Origin: Chitinophagaceae bacterium UBA7600
GTDB taxonomy: Bacteria; Bacteroidota; Bacteroidia; Chitinophagales; Chitinophagaceae
NCBI GenBank assembly: GCA_002478885.1
Contig: DLKC01000075.1
Span: forward strand, 1 to 55,539
Reading direction: 5' to 3'
Length of the DNA: 55,539 bases
The notes below the pieces were generated by a model. It saw nothing but the letters and a program-made list of their open reading frames with translations, was not told the origin of the DNA and did no database searches. Made by a program: the position numbers and the translations under genes. Positions 7,759 to 16,291 of the stretch are shown here, piece after piece (positions within the stretch are counted from its first letter, which is position 1; each line of letters begins with the position of its first letter).

Positions 7759-9264
7759 TTATTGTTCCTGCATTTGCAACAAAGCCACTAAGGCTCCTTT
7801 CTGTATAATTTGGCTGAGTTGCCCCTGCACTGCTGCGATAAATTCATAAAAATAGCTAAGATCGACGCCCCACAATTCTTTCGAGTGAAAGACCTCTACA
7901 ACCACCTCATCGGCGCTTTTAGTTTTCCAAAGCTCATAAAAGAATGCAGCACTATCATCACTAATCCGATAATATTGCCCATTTAGGGATCCGAAATATG
8001 CGCCTGCTTCCTCTTTCACCGCTTTCATAAATAAGATATACGCGGCAAAACCCAACGCGAAACGTTGTGGTACCGTTTCGTACAACTCATAGTACCTGAG
8101 CAGCACTGGTATAGCCCGCATTTTTATTTTAGAGCTGTATTGGAGAGTGATATTGATCCATTGATGTTCCAGATAAGGATTTCGAAAGCGGTCGAGCACC
8201 TGGTATCCATAACCGGAAGCAATCCCATCAGGCAAGGGACACGGTATCGCCTGCGCAATTTCTCTTAACATCAGATCGGAGATAAAAGCAGACAAATATG
8301 CGTCCCCCATTCCATCTTTGACTGTATTACTACCACAAAGACATGCTAGCCCGCATGTAAGGGTATGCGTGGCATTGAGCATCCGCAATTTCAGTTCTTT
8401 GTACACTTCAATATTCGGTTCGATAACCACGGCTTTGTCGGCACTGAAAAAAGAAAGCATCGACTGCTCATGATAATCGCCTTCTATTGCCCATAAACGA
8501 TAGTGTTCACATACTTCCAGCAACTCATCTTTATACCCTAGCTGATGTCTCAGTTCTGTAAGCTTATTTTCCGGTGGCTTACCGGGAACAATACGATCGA
8601 CAAGCGAATTACAAAACCGGTTGTGTTCTTTCAGCCACGTAGTAAAGTCACTACCGAGATTATTATAATGTGCCAGTTCTTCAACTATGGAAAATAATTT
8701 CTTTCCATTCTCAGAAATTAATTCGGTCGGAATAATGACCATCCCGGCCTCCGCACTTCCCGCAAATGCAAGCCAGCGATGATATAAAAATGCCAGCAGT
8801 TTTGCAGGGTATGATGAAGGAGGTTTTTGGTGAATCGATTCTTTCACCAACTGCAATCCCACCTCTGTCGTGTTCGAAATAACAATCTGCATCTGCCTGT
8901 TATGTGCATAGGCAAGCACATCATTCCATTGGTCTTTTGCAGAAAGCACTTTGCTTATCGCAGAGCAAATAATATTTTCTTCTACCTTCTGGCCATCTTG
9001 CACACCACGCACACAAATCGTGTATAAATTATCCTGTTCCTCAAATACATGTATATCGCCACCACCCGTAGATTTAACCACCACTACCCTTCCGTTAAAG
9101 ATGCCATTGCGGTTAGCTTTATCAATAAAATAATCGCAAAGTCCGCGAAGCAAAACACCCGTACCAAATTGCAACACTTTATCCGGAAGATCAAACATTT
9201 CATCTGTAGGCTTAATTACATTCGCTGCATTTATTTTGGGAAGATTGTCTTTCGAGAGTTGCAT
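7759..9264 (-). CDS. uxaB: Tagaturonate reductase (altronate oxidoreductase)
   Basis: This 501-residue member of the mannitol dehydrogenase family reduces D-tagaturonate to D-altronate with NADH. The N-terminal Rossmann region reads VLQFGTGVLLRGLCDYFIDKAN, followed by VVVKSTGGGD, typical of UxaB rather than fructuronate reductase. The C-terminal domain carries LKLRMLNATHTLTCGLACL, the long-chain dehydrogenase catalytic segment. It is co-directional with uxaA downstream. No uxaC (uronate isomerase) is present in the window, so the substrate must come from a gene elsewhere. Repeat copy C separates it from the aldolase gene upstream. Confidence 0.92.
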   Translation of the reverse strand: MQLSKDNLPKINAANVIKPTDEMFDLPDKVLQFGTGVLLRGLCDYFIDKANRNGIFNGRVVVVKSTGGGDIHVFEEQDNLYTICVRGVQDGQKVEENIICSAISKVLSAKDQWNDVLAYAHNRQMQIVISNTTEVGLQLVKESIHQKPPSSYPAKLLAFLYHRWLAFAGSAEAGMVIIPTELISENGKKLFSIVEELAHYNNLGSDFTTWLKEHNRFCNSLVDRIVPGKPPENKLTELRHQLGYKDELLEVCEHYRLWAIEGDYHEQSMLSFFSADKAVVIEPNIEVYKELKLRMLNATHTLTCGLACLCGSNTVKDGMGDAYLSAFISDLMLREIAQAIPCPLPDGIASGYGYQVLDRFRNPYLEHQWINITLQYSSKIKMRAIPVLLRYYELYETVPQRFALGFAAYILFMKAVKEEAGAYFGSLNGQYYRISDDSAAFFYELWKTKSADEVVVEVFHSKELWGVDLSYFYEFIAAVQGQLSQIIQKGALVALLQMQEQ

Positions 9265-9267
9265 ATT

Positions 9268-9480
9268 TTTTTGTTTGTCAGCTTTTGTTTTTCATGGCAT
9301 CGCCGGTTGTGTCACTCACTTCATCTTTCATACGACCTGCGCCAATCGTGAAACGTAAGAGGTGAGACGTAAGAAAAGTTCACGTTTGTGGTCTCACGGC
9401 TCAAGATGATGATTTATGTAATGCGGTACAAGTGTGCGACGCAACAAAAGCATCATTTATATTCAAAAGCCGGGCCCATG
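9268..9480. repeat. Intergenic inverted repeat, copy C (S/R)
   Basis: The left arm is type S (GTTGTGTCACTCAC, 9306-9319) preceded by GGCATCGCC; the right arm is a complete type R (GTACAAGTGTGCGACGCAAC, 9426-9445). An inner stem GTGAGAC (9362-9368) / GTCTCAC (9391-9397) sits in the centre. Outer block AAAAGCCGGGCC ends 6 nt before the aldolase stop codon. Confidence 0.88.
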
Positions 9481-9482
9481 AT

Positions 9483-10151
9483 TTACCTGTTCTCTTTTAT
9501 CAATTGCAATACTTCAATAGTTTTATCATACAACAAATCGTATTGTTTATGCTGCAGAATTTCTTTGCTGATGAGTTTGCTGCCCATGCCAACCGCAATC
9601 ACACCCGACCTGAACCAGCCACTGATATTTTCTTTGGAAATTTCCACACCACCGGTTGGAATAAACGCCTGCCCCGGAAACACTTCCCGCACCGCGCTTA
9701 CAAAGCCGGGGCCTAACACGTTTGCAGGAAATATTTTTATGAGCATTGCCCCGTTTTCCCGTGCGAATTGAATCTCTGTGGGTGTCATACAGCCCGGAAT
9801 CCATAACATGCTATTGTCTGCTGCCACCGCTGCAACAGCGGCACTGAGGTTGGGCGCGACAAAAAAATCGGCCCCGGCCTTTTGAAAATCGATAGCATCC
9901 TGCATGGTCTTGAGTGTTCCTGCTCCAAGTATCATTTCGGGCATTTCTTCAGCCACTCTTTGTTTAAGTGCTGAGTAAACCTGCAGTGCTCCCACGGCGC
10001 GGTTGGTAACTTCCATTACCCGCACGCCTGCACGATACAGCGTGCGCACCACTTCCACGCAAACATCCACATCGGGATAGTAGAACAAAGGCATTATGCC
10101 CTGCTTAACGATCGCATCATATGCCGCTTCTTTGGTTATCATATCAGGCAA
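9483..10151 (-). CDS. eda: 2-dehydro-3-deoxyphosphogluconate (KDPG) aldolase
   Basis: This class I aldolase splits KDPG to pyruvate and glyceraldehyde 3-phosphate in the cytoplasm. It has 222 residues, the usual length. The Schiff-base lysine is K139 in MLIKIFPAN, with the phosphate-binding FIPTGGVE and the VMEVTNRA catalytic-Glu segment. Its 5' end overlaps the kdgK stop by 8 nt if ATG 10151 is used; ATG 10142 (MITKEAA) gives no overlap and is equally plausible. Kinase and aldolase form the last two steps of the KDG branch of uronate catabolism. Confidence 0.92.
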   Translation of the reverse strand: MPDMITKEAAYDAIVKQGIMPLFYYPDVDVCVEVVRTLYRAGVRVMEVTNRAVGALQVYSALKQRVAEEMPEMILGAGTLKTMQDAIDFQKAGADFFVAPNLSAAVAAVAADNSMLWIPGCMTPTEIQFARENGAMLIKIFPANVLGPGFVSAVREVFPGQAFIPTGGVEISKENISGWFRSGVIAVGMGSKLISKEILQHKQYDLLYDKTIEVLQLIKENR

Positions 10152-11172
10152 TAAAATTTTTTATCTCGTCTGCAGATCTCGTTGTAATATCTGTCTCCAA
10201 AAACAATTTCGTAAACCCGGCGGCCGCGGCATATTCCAACGTTTGTTGTGTACTGAATTTATTCACCATTCCATAAATTAAACCGGCCATAAAGCAGTCG
10301 CCGCTACCAACTTTGTCTACAATCTGTGCGGCATTGTGCTCCTTTGAGACAAGCAATTTCTGGTCGCTGTATAAAGTTCCGTAATATTTTATTCCCTGCC
10401 CGCCATTGTCGAATCGAAAAGTATTGGCAACAACCTTCACTTTTGGAAACCGGTTGACAATCTCTTTACTTGAAACCAATGCCTGGGTCAGGTAGTCGTC
10501 TTTGGTTGCATTGCTATTGATTATTGTTTCATCGATCGCCACGCCAAGTAAGTTTGATGCTGCCCAGATATTGCCCATTACCACATCACAATACTGAACC
10601 AATTCGGGCATTACGTCGGCCGGCTTCTTACCATATTTCCACAGCAGCGAACGGAAATTAAGATCCACGGATATAGGGATATTTTTAGCTGAAGCAATTT
10701 CAAAAGCCTCTTTTAACACAGCACCAAGGTTATAAGAAAGTGCGGGTGTAATTGCGCTGAAGTGCAGCCACTGAATATTTTCAAAAATATTATTCCAATC
10801 GACCATGCCGGGTTGCAGCATTGAAAAAGAGGACCCGGCTCTATCATATATAAGCCCGGCACTTTTTATGTCTTTACCCTTGGGCAAATAGTAAATGCCA
10901 ACGCGGTTACCGGTAAAAAGAATATTGGATACGTCGACATTTATGTCTGCGAGATAGTTTATCACATGATGCGACACAAAATTTTGCGGCATTGCCGTAA
11001 GATAGGCTGATGGCTGGTTCCATCTTGCCAGGTTTGCAGCAACATTTGCTTCGGAGCCTGCCGGGCAGGCAAATACATTGCTCTTTTTCAACCATTCGCC
11101 ATCGCCATCAGGAGAAAACCTGATGAGTATTTCACCAAAGCATAAAATCTTTTTTTGTTCACCTGCATTCAT
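10144..11172 (-). CDS. kdgK: 2-keto-3-deoxygluconate kinase (PfkB family)
   Basis: This 342-residue ribokinase-fold enzyme would phosphorylate KDG to KDPG, the substrate of the aldolase encoded immediately downstream. It shows the N-terminal PfkB glycine region (FACPAGSEANVAANLARW, residues 34-51), and the PfkB signature DKVGSGDCFMAGL with the catalytic base D292. The order kdgK then eda with overlapping ends is common in Bacteroidota uronate clusters. Substrate assignment rests on family and context. Confidence 0.88.
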   Translation of the reverse strand: MNAGEQKKILCFGEILIRFSPDGDGEWLKKSNVFACPAGSEANVAANLARWNQPSAYLTAMPQNFVSHHVINYLADINVDVSNILFTGNRVGIYYLPKGKDIKSAGLIYDRAGSSFSMLQPGMVDWNNIFENIQWLHFSAITPALSYNLGAVLKEAFEIASAKNIPISVDLNFRSLLWKYGKKPADVMPELVQYCDVVMGNIWAASNLLGVAIDETIINSNATKDDYLTQALVSSKEIVNRFPKVKVVANTFRFDNGGQGIKYYGTLYSDQKLLVSKEHNAAQIVDKVGSGDCFMAGLIYGMVNKFSTQQTLEYAAAAGFTKLFLETDITTRSADEIKNFIA

Positions 11173-11205
11173 CGCTTATCGTTTAGTGACTACTTTTTTC
11201 AAGAA

Positions 11206-12219
11206 TTAATCCATATGCACCATTGCTTTTATTGTTCCAATTTCCGGGTTCAACAGCGATTCAAATTCCTCTTTCAGTTTATCAAAGGCAATGCGCTGCG
11301 TAATAAAATCAGCGGGTTTAATCAAGCCTTCTTCGATAGATTGCATCACATGCTTAAAATCCTTCCGCGTTGCATTTCGGCTACTCATTAACGTTGTTTC
11401 CCGTTTGTGAAATTCCGGGTGCGAAAATATTAAATCAGCTTTTTGCAAGCCGATCAATACATATCTCCCTCCATGTGCAAGATACTGCAAGCTGTTATTA
11501 ATTGCCTGCTGGTTACCCGTGCAATCGATTGTTACCGTTGGCATATCGCCATTTGTTATGGTAGCTAGCTGTTCGCTAACATTACCAGATTTTGCATTAA
11601 TTACCTGTTCAACACCAGGTAATCTCCGGCAAAACCCGAGCCGCTGCTCATTCACGTCAACGACGATCACTTTGGCACCTGCAATTCCGGCAAAAGCAAT
11701 CGTACCAAGCCCTATTGGGCCCGCACCTATCACCAGCACATACTCACCTGCCAGAACATTTGCTCTAGCAATACCATGCGCGCCTATTGCCAGAGGTTCA
11801 ATAAGAGCCAACGCATCTTCATCTAAACCATCGGCACGCAATAAAGAATAAGATGGCACAAGAAAATGATCGCGCAAGCCGCCATCAGTATGTACGCCGG
11901 CCACTTTTATACTGCTGCAACAATTGGGTTTTCCGTTTCTGCACGCGATACAGTTGCCACAGTTGAAATAAGGAATAATAGTTACCAATTCACCGTTTGA
12001 AAAACCGGCTGCATCGGTATCAACAATTTCGGCAGCCAGTTCATGACCTAAAATACGCGGGTAGTTAAAATAGGGCTGTGTTCCTTCGTATGCATGCAGG
12101 TCTGTTCCGCAAATACCAACACGTTTTATTCTAAGCAACGCATGACCCTTTTGCATGGCGGGCGATTCAACGTCTTTGTATTCGAGCTTTCCCGGCTCGG
12201 TTAAAACCAGTGTCCGCAT
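11206..12219 (-). CDS. Zinc-dependent alcohol dehydrogenase, probably sugar or sugar-acid dehydrogenase
   Basis: This is a 337-residue medium-chain dehydrogenase. Catalytic zinc ligands are C37 (GICGTD) and the GHE pair at 58-60; the structural zinc lobe has C87, C90, C93 and C101. The NAD-binding motif GAGPIGLG lies near residue 165. Members of this RspB/L-galactonate dehydrogenase-like branch oxidise sugar acids. In the fucose context it could oxidise 2-keto-3-deoxy-L-fuconate or an alternative aldose acid; that is inference. It is 33 nt from kdgK and preceded by repeat copy D. Confidence 0.8.
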   Translation of the reverse strand: MRTLVLTEPGKLEYKDVESPAMQKGHALLRIKRVGICGTDLHAYEGTQPYFNYPRILGHELAAEIVDTDAAGFSNGELVTIIPYFNCGNCIACRNGKPNCCSSIKVAGVHTDGGLRDHFLVPSYSLLRADGLDEDALALIEPLAIGAHGIARANVLAGEYVLVIGAGPIGLGTIAFAGIAGAKVIVVDVNEQRLGFCRRLPGVEQVINAKSGNVSEQLATITNGDMPTVTIDCTGNQQAINNSLQYLAHGGRYVLIGLQKADLIFSHPEFHKRETTLMSSRNATRKDFKHVMQSIEEGLIKPADFITQRIAFDKLKEEFESLLNPEIGTIKAMVHMD

Positions 12220-12224
12220 TTTTT

Positions 12225-12318
12225 AAAATATTTTTTTATTGCCAGCTTCAGTACTTGTGGCATCGTCCCTTGCGTCGCACTCTTGTGCATAAGCACTACA
12301 TTGTGCAGCGCATAAATA
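12225..12318. repeat. Intergenic inverted repeat, copy D (R, right arm degenerate)
   Basis: A left type-R arm (CTTGCGTCGCACTCTTGTGC, 12269-12288) is preceded by GTGGCATCG, a flank otherwise linked to type S arms. The right arm is reduced to TTGTGCAGCGCATAAA (12301-12316). The element is short and fills the gap between two minus-strand genes. Confidence 0.75.
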
Positions 12319-12329
12319 TTTATTGTTGC

Positions 12330-13118
12330 TCATGCATTGGCAAGCGCGCGGTCTAAATGAACATAGCCGCCATCAACATGAATTAACTGTCCCGTGGTAT
12401 GACTTGATTTTCCACTGAGCAAAAAAGCAACTGCATTGGCAATTTCTTCCGCGGTTGTCATCCTGTTTTCCAAAGGAATGTTTTTCACAATAGATGCCAA
12501 TTTTTCTTCCGGGTTAGACAGCGAGTTGATCCATTTTTCATATAACGGGGTCCAGCATTCAGCCACCACAACAGCGTTTACCCGAATGCCATACTTCAGT
12601 AATTCAACAGCCCATTCTCTCGTCAACGCATTACGGCCTCCGTTAGCCGCAGCATAAGCTGAAGTTCCCCCCTGGCCTGTCTCTGCAGTTTTCGAGGTTA
12701 TATTTACAATCGAGCCTTTTGATTGTTTTAATGCTGGTAATGCATAATGGGCCATGAGATAATAATGCACCACATTCTTGTGCAGTGAGGCCATAAAACC
12801 TTCATAACTGCCACTCTCGAGGCCAACCCCGTCATTAACACCGGCGTTATTTACAAGGCCATCGATCCTGCCATATTTTTCCAATACAGATTTTACCGCC
12901 AGTTCACTTGACGCAGGGTCGGTTAACTCAGCAACCACCTGGAATACCTCTGCCCCCAACGCAGCTACTTCGGCCTGTGTCTTCAAATTGTCGGCTTCAC
13001 TGCGGCCAACAATAACAGGGATGGCTCCTTCTGCCGCAAGCACTTTAACAATACCCTCGCCAATTCCCTTTGCAGCACCGGTAACGATGATCACTTTATC
13101 TTTTAATTGCAGGTCCAT
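12330..13118 (-). CDS. SDR-family oxidoreductase, probable L-fucose dehydrogenase; catalytic Lys replaced by Asn
   Basis: This 262-residue short-chain dehydrogenase has a cofactor motif TGAAKGIG (13-20), NNAG (90-93), catalytic S142 and Y155. The position four after the Tyr, normally Lys (YxxxK), is N159 (YAAAN), encoded AAC. Neighbours match the non-phosphorylating L-fucose pathway known from Burkholderia, Xanthomonas and Campylobacter, where an SDR oxidises L-fucose to fuconolactone. It lies 15 nt after the lactonase gene on the same strand. If the Asn is real, activity may be impaired or altered; see findings. Confidence 0.78.
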   Translation of the reverse strand: MDLQLKDKVIIVTGAAKGIGEGIVKVLAAEGAIPVIVGRSEADNLKTQAEVAALGAEVFQVVAELTDPASSELAVKSVLEKYGRIDGLVNNAGVNDGVGLESGSYEGFMASLHKNVVHYYLMAHYALPALKQSKGSIVNITSKTAETGQGGTSAYAAANGGRNALTREWAVELLKYGIRVNAVVVAECWTPLYEKWINSLSNPEEKLASIVKNIPLENRMTTAEEIANAVAFLLSGKSSHTTGQLIHVDGGYVHLDRALANA

Positions 13119-13133
13119 AATATGTTTTCAAAT

Positions 13134-13973
13134 TTATAAATGGTAGAATAACGAAGCATTGCCTCCGAAAAAAGCATCCTTTTCACCTGCTGTAAACGAT
13201 GAAAAATATTTTTTTACAATGCCCAGCATTTTCTCATACGATGCCGCCACAAGGCATACAGGCCAGTCTGAGCCATACATGATGCGCTTTATTCCGAAGG
13301 TGTTTACAATAACATCGAGATAAGGATAAAAATCTTCCACTTTCCATGACTGCCAATTTGCTTCTGTAACCATTCCGGATATTTTACAATATACATTTTC
13401 AAAACAGGCCAGCTCCTCCATATCTTTTTTCCATTGATGAATAATTCCATCTTTTATCTGCGGTTTCGCTATATGGTCAATCACAAATTTTTGATGCGGA
13501 AATGCGGAAACAAATTCGGGGATATATTTTAACTGGTCGTGATAAATTAAAATATCGTAGCTGAACCGGAATTTTTCCAGGAGACCAATACCGCGCATAA
13601 ATGCAGGCTTCAACATCAACGACCTATCGCTTTCGCCTTGCAACACATGCCGAAAGCCTTTCATCTTTGAAAAACCCGAATAAAAAGCAAGTCTCTCTTC
13701 CACACTATTAGCCTGCAGGTCGACCCATCCCACGATGCCTTTGATAAATTCAGCCTGTTCTGCATTATGCAAGTGAAATACATTCTCCTTTTCTGATTGA
13801 TCTGATTGCACCACCACTGAACCTGCGAACCCATTCTGTTTTAACAAAAGCTCCAGGTCAACCGGATAAAAATCTTTTTGTATAACCGACATTTCATCGT
13901 TAATCCAACTGTCCCTTACGGGATCAAATTTCCAGAAATGCTGGTGTGAATCGATGTACGGAATTTCATTCAT
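13134..13973 (-). CDS. Amidohydrolase family lactonase, probable L-fucono-1,5-lactonase
   Basis: This 279-residue amidohydrolase_2 protein has metal-binding HQH at residues 10-12 (SHQHFW), FVIDHIAKP and YGSDWPV near the C terminus. This is the COG3618 type, which includes L-fuconolactonase and 2-pyrone-4,6-dicarboxylate lactonase. It would open the lactone formed by the neighbouring dehydrogenase to L-fuconate. It is flanked by the SDR (15 nt) and the mutarotase (17 nt), so these three are probably one transcript. Confidence 0.82.
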   Translation of the reverse strand: MNEIPYIDSHQHFWKFDPVRDSWINDEMSVIQKDFYPVDLELLLKQNGFAGSVVVQSDQSEKENVFHLHNAEQAEFIKGIVGWVDLQANSVEERLAFYSGFSKMKGFRHVLQGESDRSLMLKPAFMRGIGLLEKFRFSYDILIYHDQLKYIPEFVSAFPHQKFVIDHIAKPQIKDGIIHQWKKDMEELACFENVYCKISGMVTEANWQSWKVEDFYPYLDVIVNTFGIKRIMYGSDWPVCLVAASYEKMLGIVKKYFSSFTAGEKDAFFGGNASLFYHL

Positions 13974-13990
13974 TTGCCAGGTCAGCTTTA

Positions 13991-14332
13991 TTATTTCAGG
14001 CTAAATATTTTTTCCATCAGCATCCACTTCTCCCCTTGTTTTGCTGCAGGTAATGCCTGCTGGTATTTCCACATAAGTTGTTCCCATTCCTGCACTTTTT
14101 CATTTGCAGCATCTGCTTTAGCTTTTGCGCCAAATGAAAAACCACCTGTCGTCTCCATGATCATAAAAAGCCTGTTGCCTGTTCTATAGATCTCCATCTG
14201 GACAATACCTGAATCAGTTATGCTTCTTAGTATTTCAGGCCAGACATCTTGGTGGTAAGTTTCGTACTCCGCTATCAACTGCTGATCTTCTTTCAGATCA
14301 AGTGCTAAACAATATCTTTTTGTTTCAACCAT
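13991..14332 (-). CDS. L-rhamnose/L-fucose mutarotase family protein
   Basis: This 113-residue RhaM-type protein (old DUF718) has the sequence KRYCLALDLKEDQQLIAEYETYH at the start, HQDVWPEIL and a C-terminal WxLMEKIFSL. It interconverts sugar anomers so that the dehydrogenase and permease see the right form. A homologue sits in the same position of fucose clusters in other bacteria. It is the first gene after repeat copy E. Confidence 0.85.
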   Translation of the reverse strand: MVETKRYCLALDLKEDQQLIAEYETYHQDVWPEILRSITDSGIVQMEIYRTGNRLFMIMETTGGFSFGAKAKADAANEKVQEWEQLMWKYQQALPAAKQGEKWMLMEKIFSLK

Positions 14333-14383
14333 GATAGTATTGATTTATCTGATCAACCTGATTTATTCAGTAAAACAATGCTC

Positions 14384-14455
14384 ATTAACGTTCAGAACGT
14401 TGAAGTGAGTGACACAACCGGCGACGCCATGAAATGCCGGTGCCGGCTTCCAAAA
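14384..14455. repeat. Intergenic repeat, copy E (single S arm)
   Basis: Only a right-hand half is visible: GTGAGTGACACAAC (14405-14418), then CGGCGACGCCATGAAA and outer block TGCCGGCTTCCAAAA ending 5 nt before the fucP stop. Upstream of the arm is the short palindrome AACGTTCAGAACGTT (14387-14401). No left arm is recognisable. Confidence 0.75.
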
Positions 14456-14459
14456 CTCT

Positions 14460-15716
14460 CTAAACCGTTTCCATTGCTTTTATTTTGTGGCCTCTCCAGC
14501 CAAAATATAATATTACCGCGAAGCAAAAAACGGGTACTATATATGCCGACTGAATACTTCCGGTTGCATCTGAGATCAAGCCCATAATCGGGGCTATTAC
14601 ACCGCCACCGATGATTGACATAACAAGGAATGATGAGGCAATTTTTGTTTCTTCTCCAAGCCCTTTTATGCCGAGTGCAAAGATTGTCGGGAACATAATC
14701 GACATGAAGAATGGTGTTGCCATCACTGCGTACACCGAATACTGATTGTGGTTTACCAATGCAAACACAATTAATAGTATACTGATTACTGCATATAAGG
14801 TTAACAGCTTTGCAGGCTTTATAAAGCGCATAAAAAATGTGCCGGCAAACCTTCCTACCATAAAACCCACCATAGCGATAGAACCCCACCAATACCCAGC
14901 GTCTTTTTCCGGCAAGTCCATTAAATATTTTGAAAACCTTACAAAGAAACTCCCAACACCAACCTGAGAACCTACATAACAAAACTCTGCGAACACAGCC
15001 CACCTGACATGACTGAACTTAAACACATTCAAAGAAAATTTTGTACCGTGTGCGGCGCTGTCATCCTCTTTTACTTCGGGCAACTTGGTAACAGCGAAGA
15101 GTAGTATTACAATAATAATCACGCAGCCGATAACGAGGTAAGGTATTTTAACGGTAGATGCTTCAGCATTAAGATAAGCATTAAGCTGCTCAGGCGACAT
15201 ACCCTGCAATTCTTCTTTGGTATGTTCAACGCCGGAAAAAATAAACCTGCTGCCAATAAGTGGTGCAACGAATGCTCCAACACCATTAAATGATTGAGCA
15301 AAGTTTAAACGCTGTTCGGCAGTTGATGGATCACCGAGCACCGTGGCGTAAGGATTAGCTATAGTTTCCAGAAATGTTGCACCACATGCTGCAACAAAAA
15401 GTGCAAAGAGAAAAAACCAATATTGTCTTACATCAGCGGCAGGAATAAAAAGTAATGATCCCACAGCGAATAAGGAAAGACCGAATATTATTCCCTTCTT
15501 ATAACCCCAGCGATGTATAAATAAACCTGCAGGAATTGCCGCTAGAAAATAACCCAGATAAACAGCAGAATCGATAAATGATGATTGCGTATCACTAAGC
15601 TGACAGGCCTTTTTTAAATGCGGAATCAAGATTGGATTCATATTGTGCAGAAAGGCCCATAAAAAAAACAGCGAACAGATAAGTATAAAAGGCAGCAGAT
15701 AGTTATTCTTTTGCAT
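14460..15716 (-). CDS. fucP: L-fucose:H+ symporter-type MFS permease
   Basis: This 418-residue inner-membrane protein has about 12 helices and belongs to the FucP/GluP branch of the major facilitator superfamily. Helix 4 contains FLETIANPYATVLG with E117, equivalent to the essential glutamate of E. coli FucP. Helix 1 reads HNMNPILIPHLKKACQLSD; the position of the E. coli substrate aspartate (NDIL) is Pro here, which from memory is usual in Bacteroidota members. Downstream on the same strand are mutarotase, lactonase and SDR. Fucose is the best guess, but hexose specificity cannot be excluded. Confidence 0.85.
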   Translation of the reverse strand: MQKNNYLLPFILICSLFFLWAFLHNMNPILIPHLKKACQLSDTQSSFIDSAVYLGYFLAAIPAGLFIHRWGYKKGIIFGLSLFAVGSLLFIPAADVRQYWFFLFALFVAACGATFLETIANPYATVLGDPSTAEQRLNFAQSFNGVGAFVAPLIGSRFIFSGVEHTKEELQGMSPEQLNAYLNAEASTVKIPYLVIGCVIIIVILLFAVTKLPEVKEDDSAAHGTKFSLNVFKFSHVRWAVFAEFCYVGSQVGVGSFFVRFSKYLMDLPEKDAGYWWGSIAMVGFMVGRFAGTFFMRFIKPAKLLTLYAVISILLIVFALVNHNQYSVYAVMATPFFMSIMFPTIFALGIKGLGEETKIASSFLVMSIIGGGVIAPIMGLISDATGSIQSAYIVPVFCFAVILYFGWRGHKIKAMETV

Positions 15717-15867
15717 GTTGGTCAGGTTGCTTACGTTAGAAATATAATTGTTGATTGTTCACTTTAAGAAGGCGACTAAAGTTAACGTAAGAAACTAAAT
15801 TGCCACTTAATTTTATAAAAATAAATACTGCAGTACAGTTACGCTATAACAATAAATAACTAAACAT

Positions 15868-16209
15868 ATGAGTGATGCACTCATTAGCTGGAGCGATTTC
15901 GAAAAGGTCGACATAAGAAGCGGCACTATCATTGAAGTGAATGACTTCCCCAAAGCAAGAAAGCCTGCGTACCAGCTTGTCATTGACTTTGGGCCACTGG
16001 GTATCAAAAAATCATCTGCGCAGTTAACGCACCATTATCGAAAAGAAGCGCTGATCAATAAACAGGTTGTTGCCGTTGTAAATTTCCCGATGAAGCAAAT
16101 TGCCAGTTTCTTCAGTGAATGCCTGCTACTTGGCGTATATGATGAAAACAACGACGTTGTTTTATTAAAACCCGACAAACCGGTGACGAATGGACAGAAG
16201 ATCGGGTAA
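15868..16209 (+). CDS. csaA: CsaA-type tRNA-binding-domain protein
   Basis: This 113-residue protein consists of one tRNA-binding OB fold (residues 8-112): FEKVDIRSGTIIEVNDFPKARKPAYQLVIDFG and the C-terminal QKIG. CsaA was described as a chaperone-like, tRNA-binding homodimer. It is the expected length, stands alone on the plus strand, and is followed by a strong bidirectional terminator. Confidence 0.92.
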   Translation: MSDALISWSDFEKVDIRSGTIIEVNDFPKARKPAYQLVIDFGPLGIKKSSAQLTHHYRKEALINKQVVAVVNFPMKQIASFFSECLLLGVYDENNDVVLLKPDKPVTNGQKIG

Positions 16210-16232
16210 GTTCCCATGAACGGTAATCCGTA

Positions 16233-16273
16233 AAAATAAAGCGTGAGACTAATGCAATCTCACGCTTTATTTT
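16233..16273. terminator. Bidirectional terminator between csaA and the aldo/keto reductase gene
   Basis: A perfect 16-bp stem (AAAATAAAGCGTGAGA at 16233-16248 with TCTCACGCTTTATTTT at 16258-16273) and 9-nt loop has T-rich sequence on both exits. It lies between convergent genes and serves both. Confidence 0.92.
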
Positions 16274-16291
16274 TATTTTCAACCAATTGAT

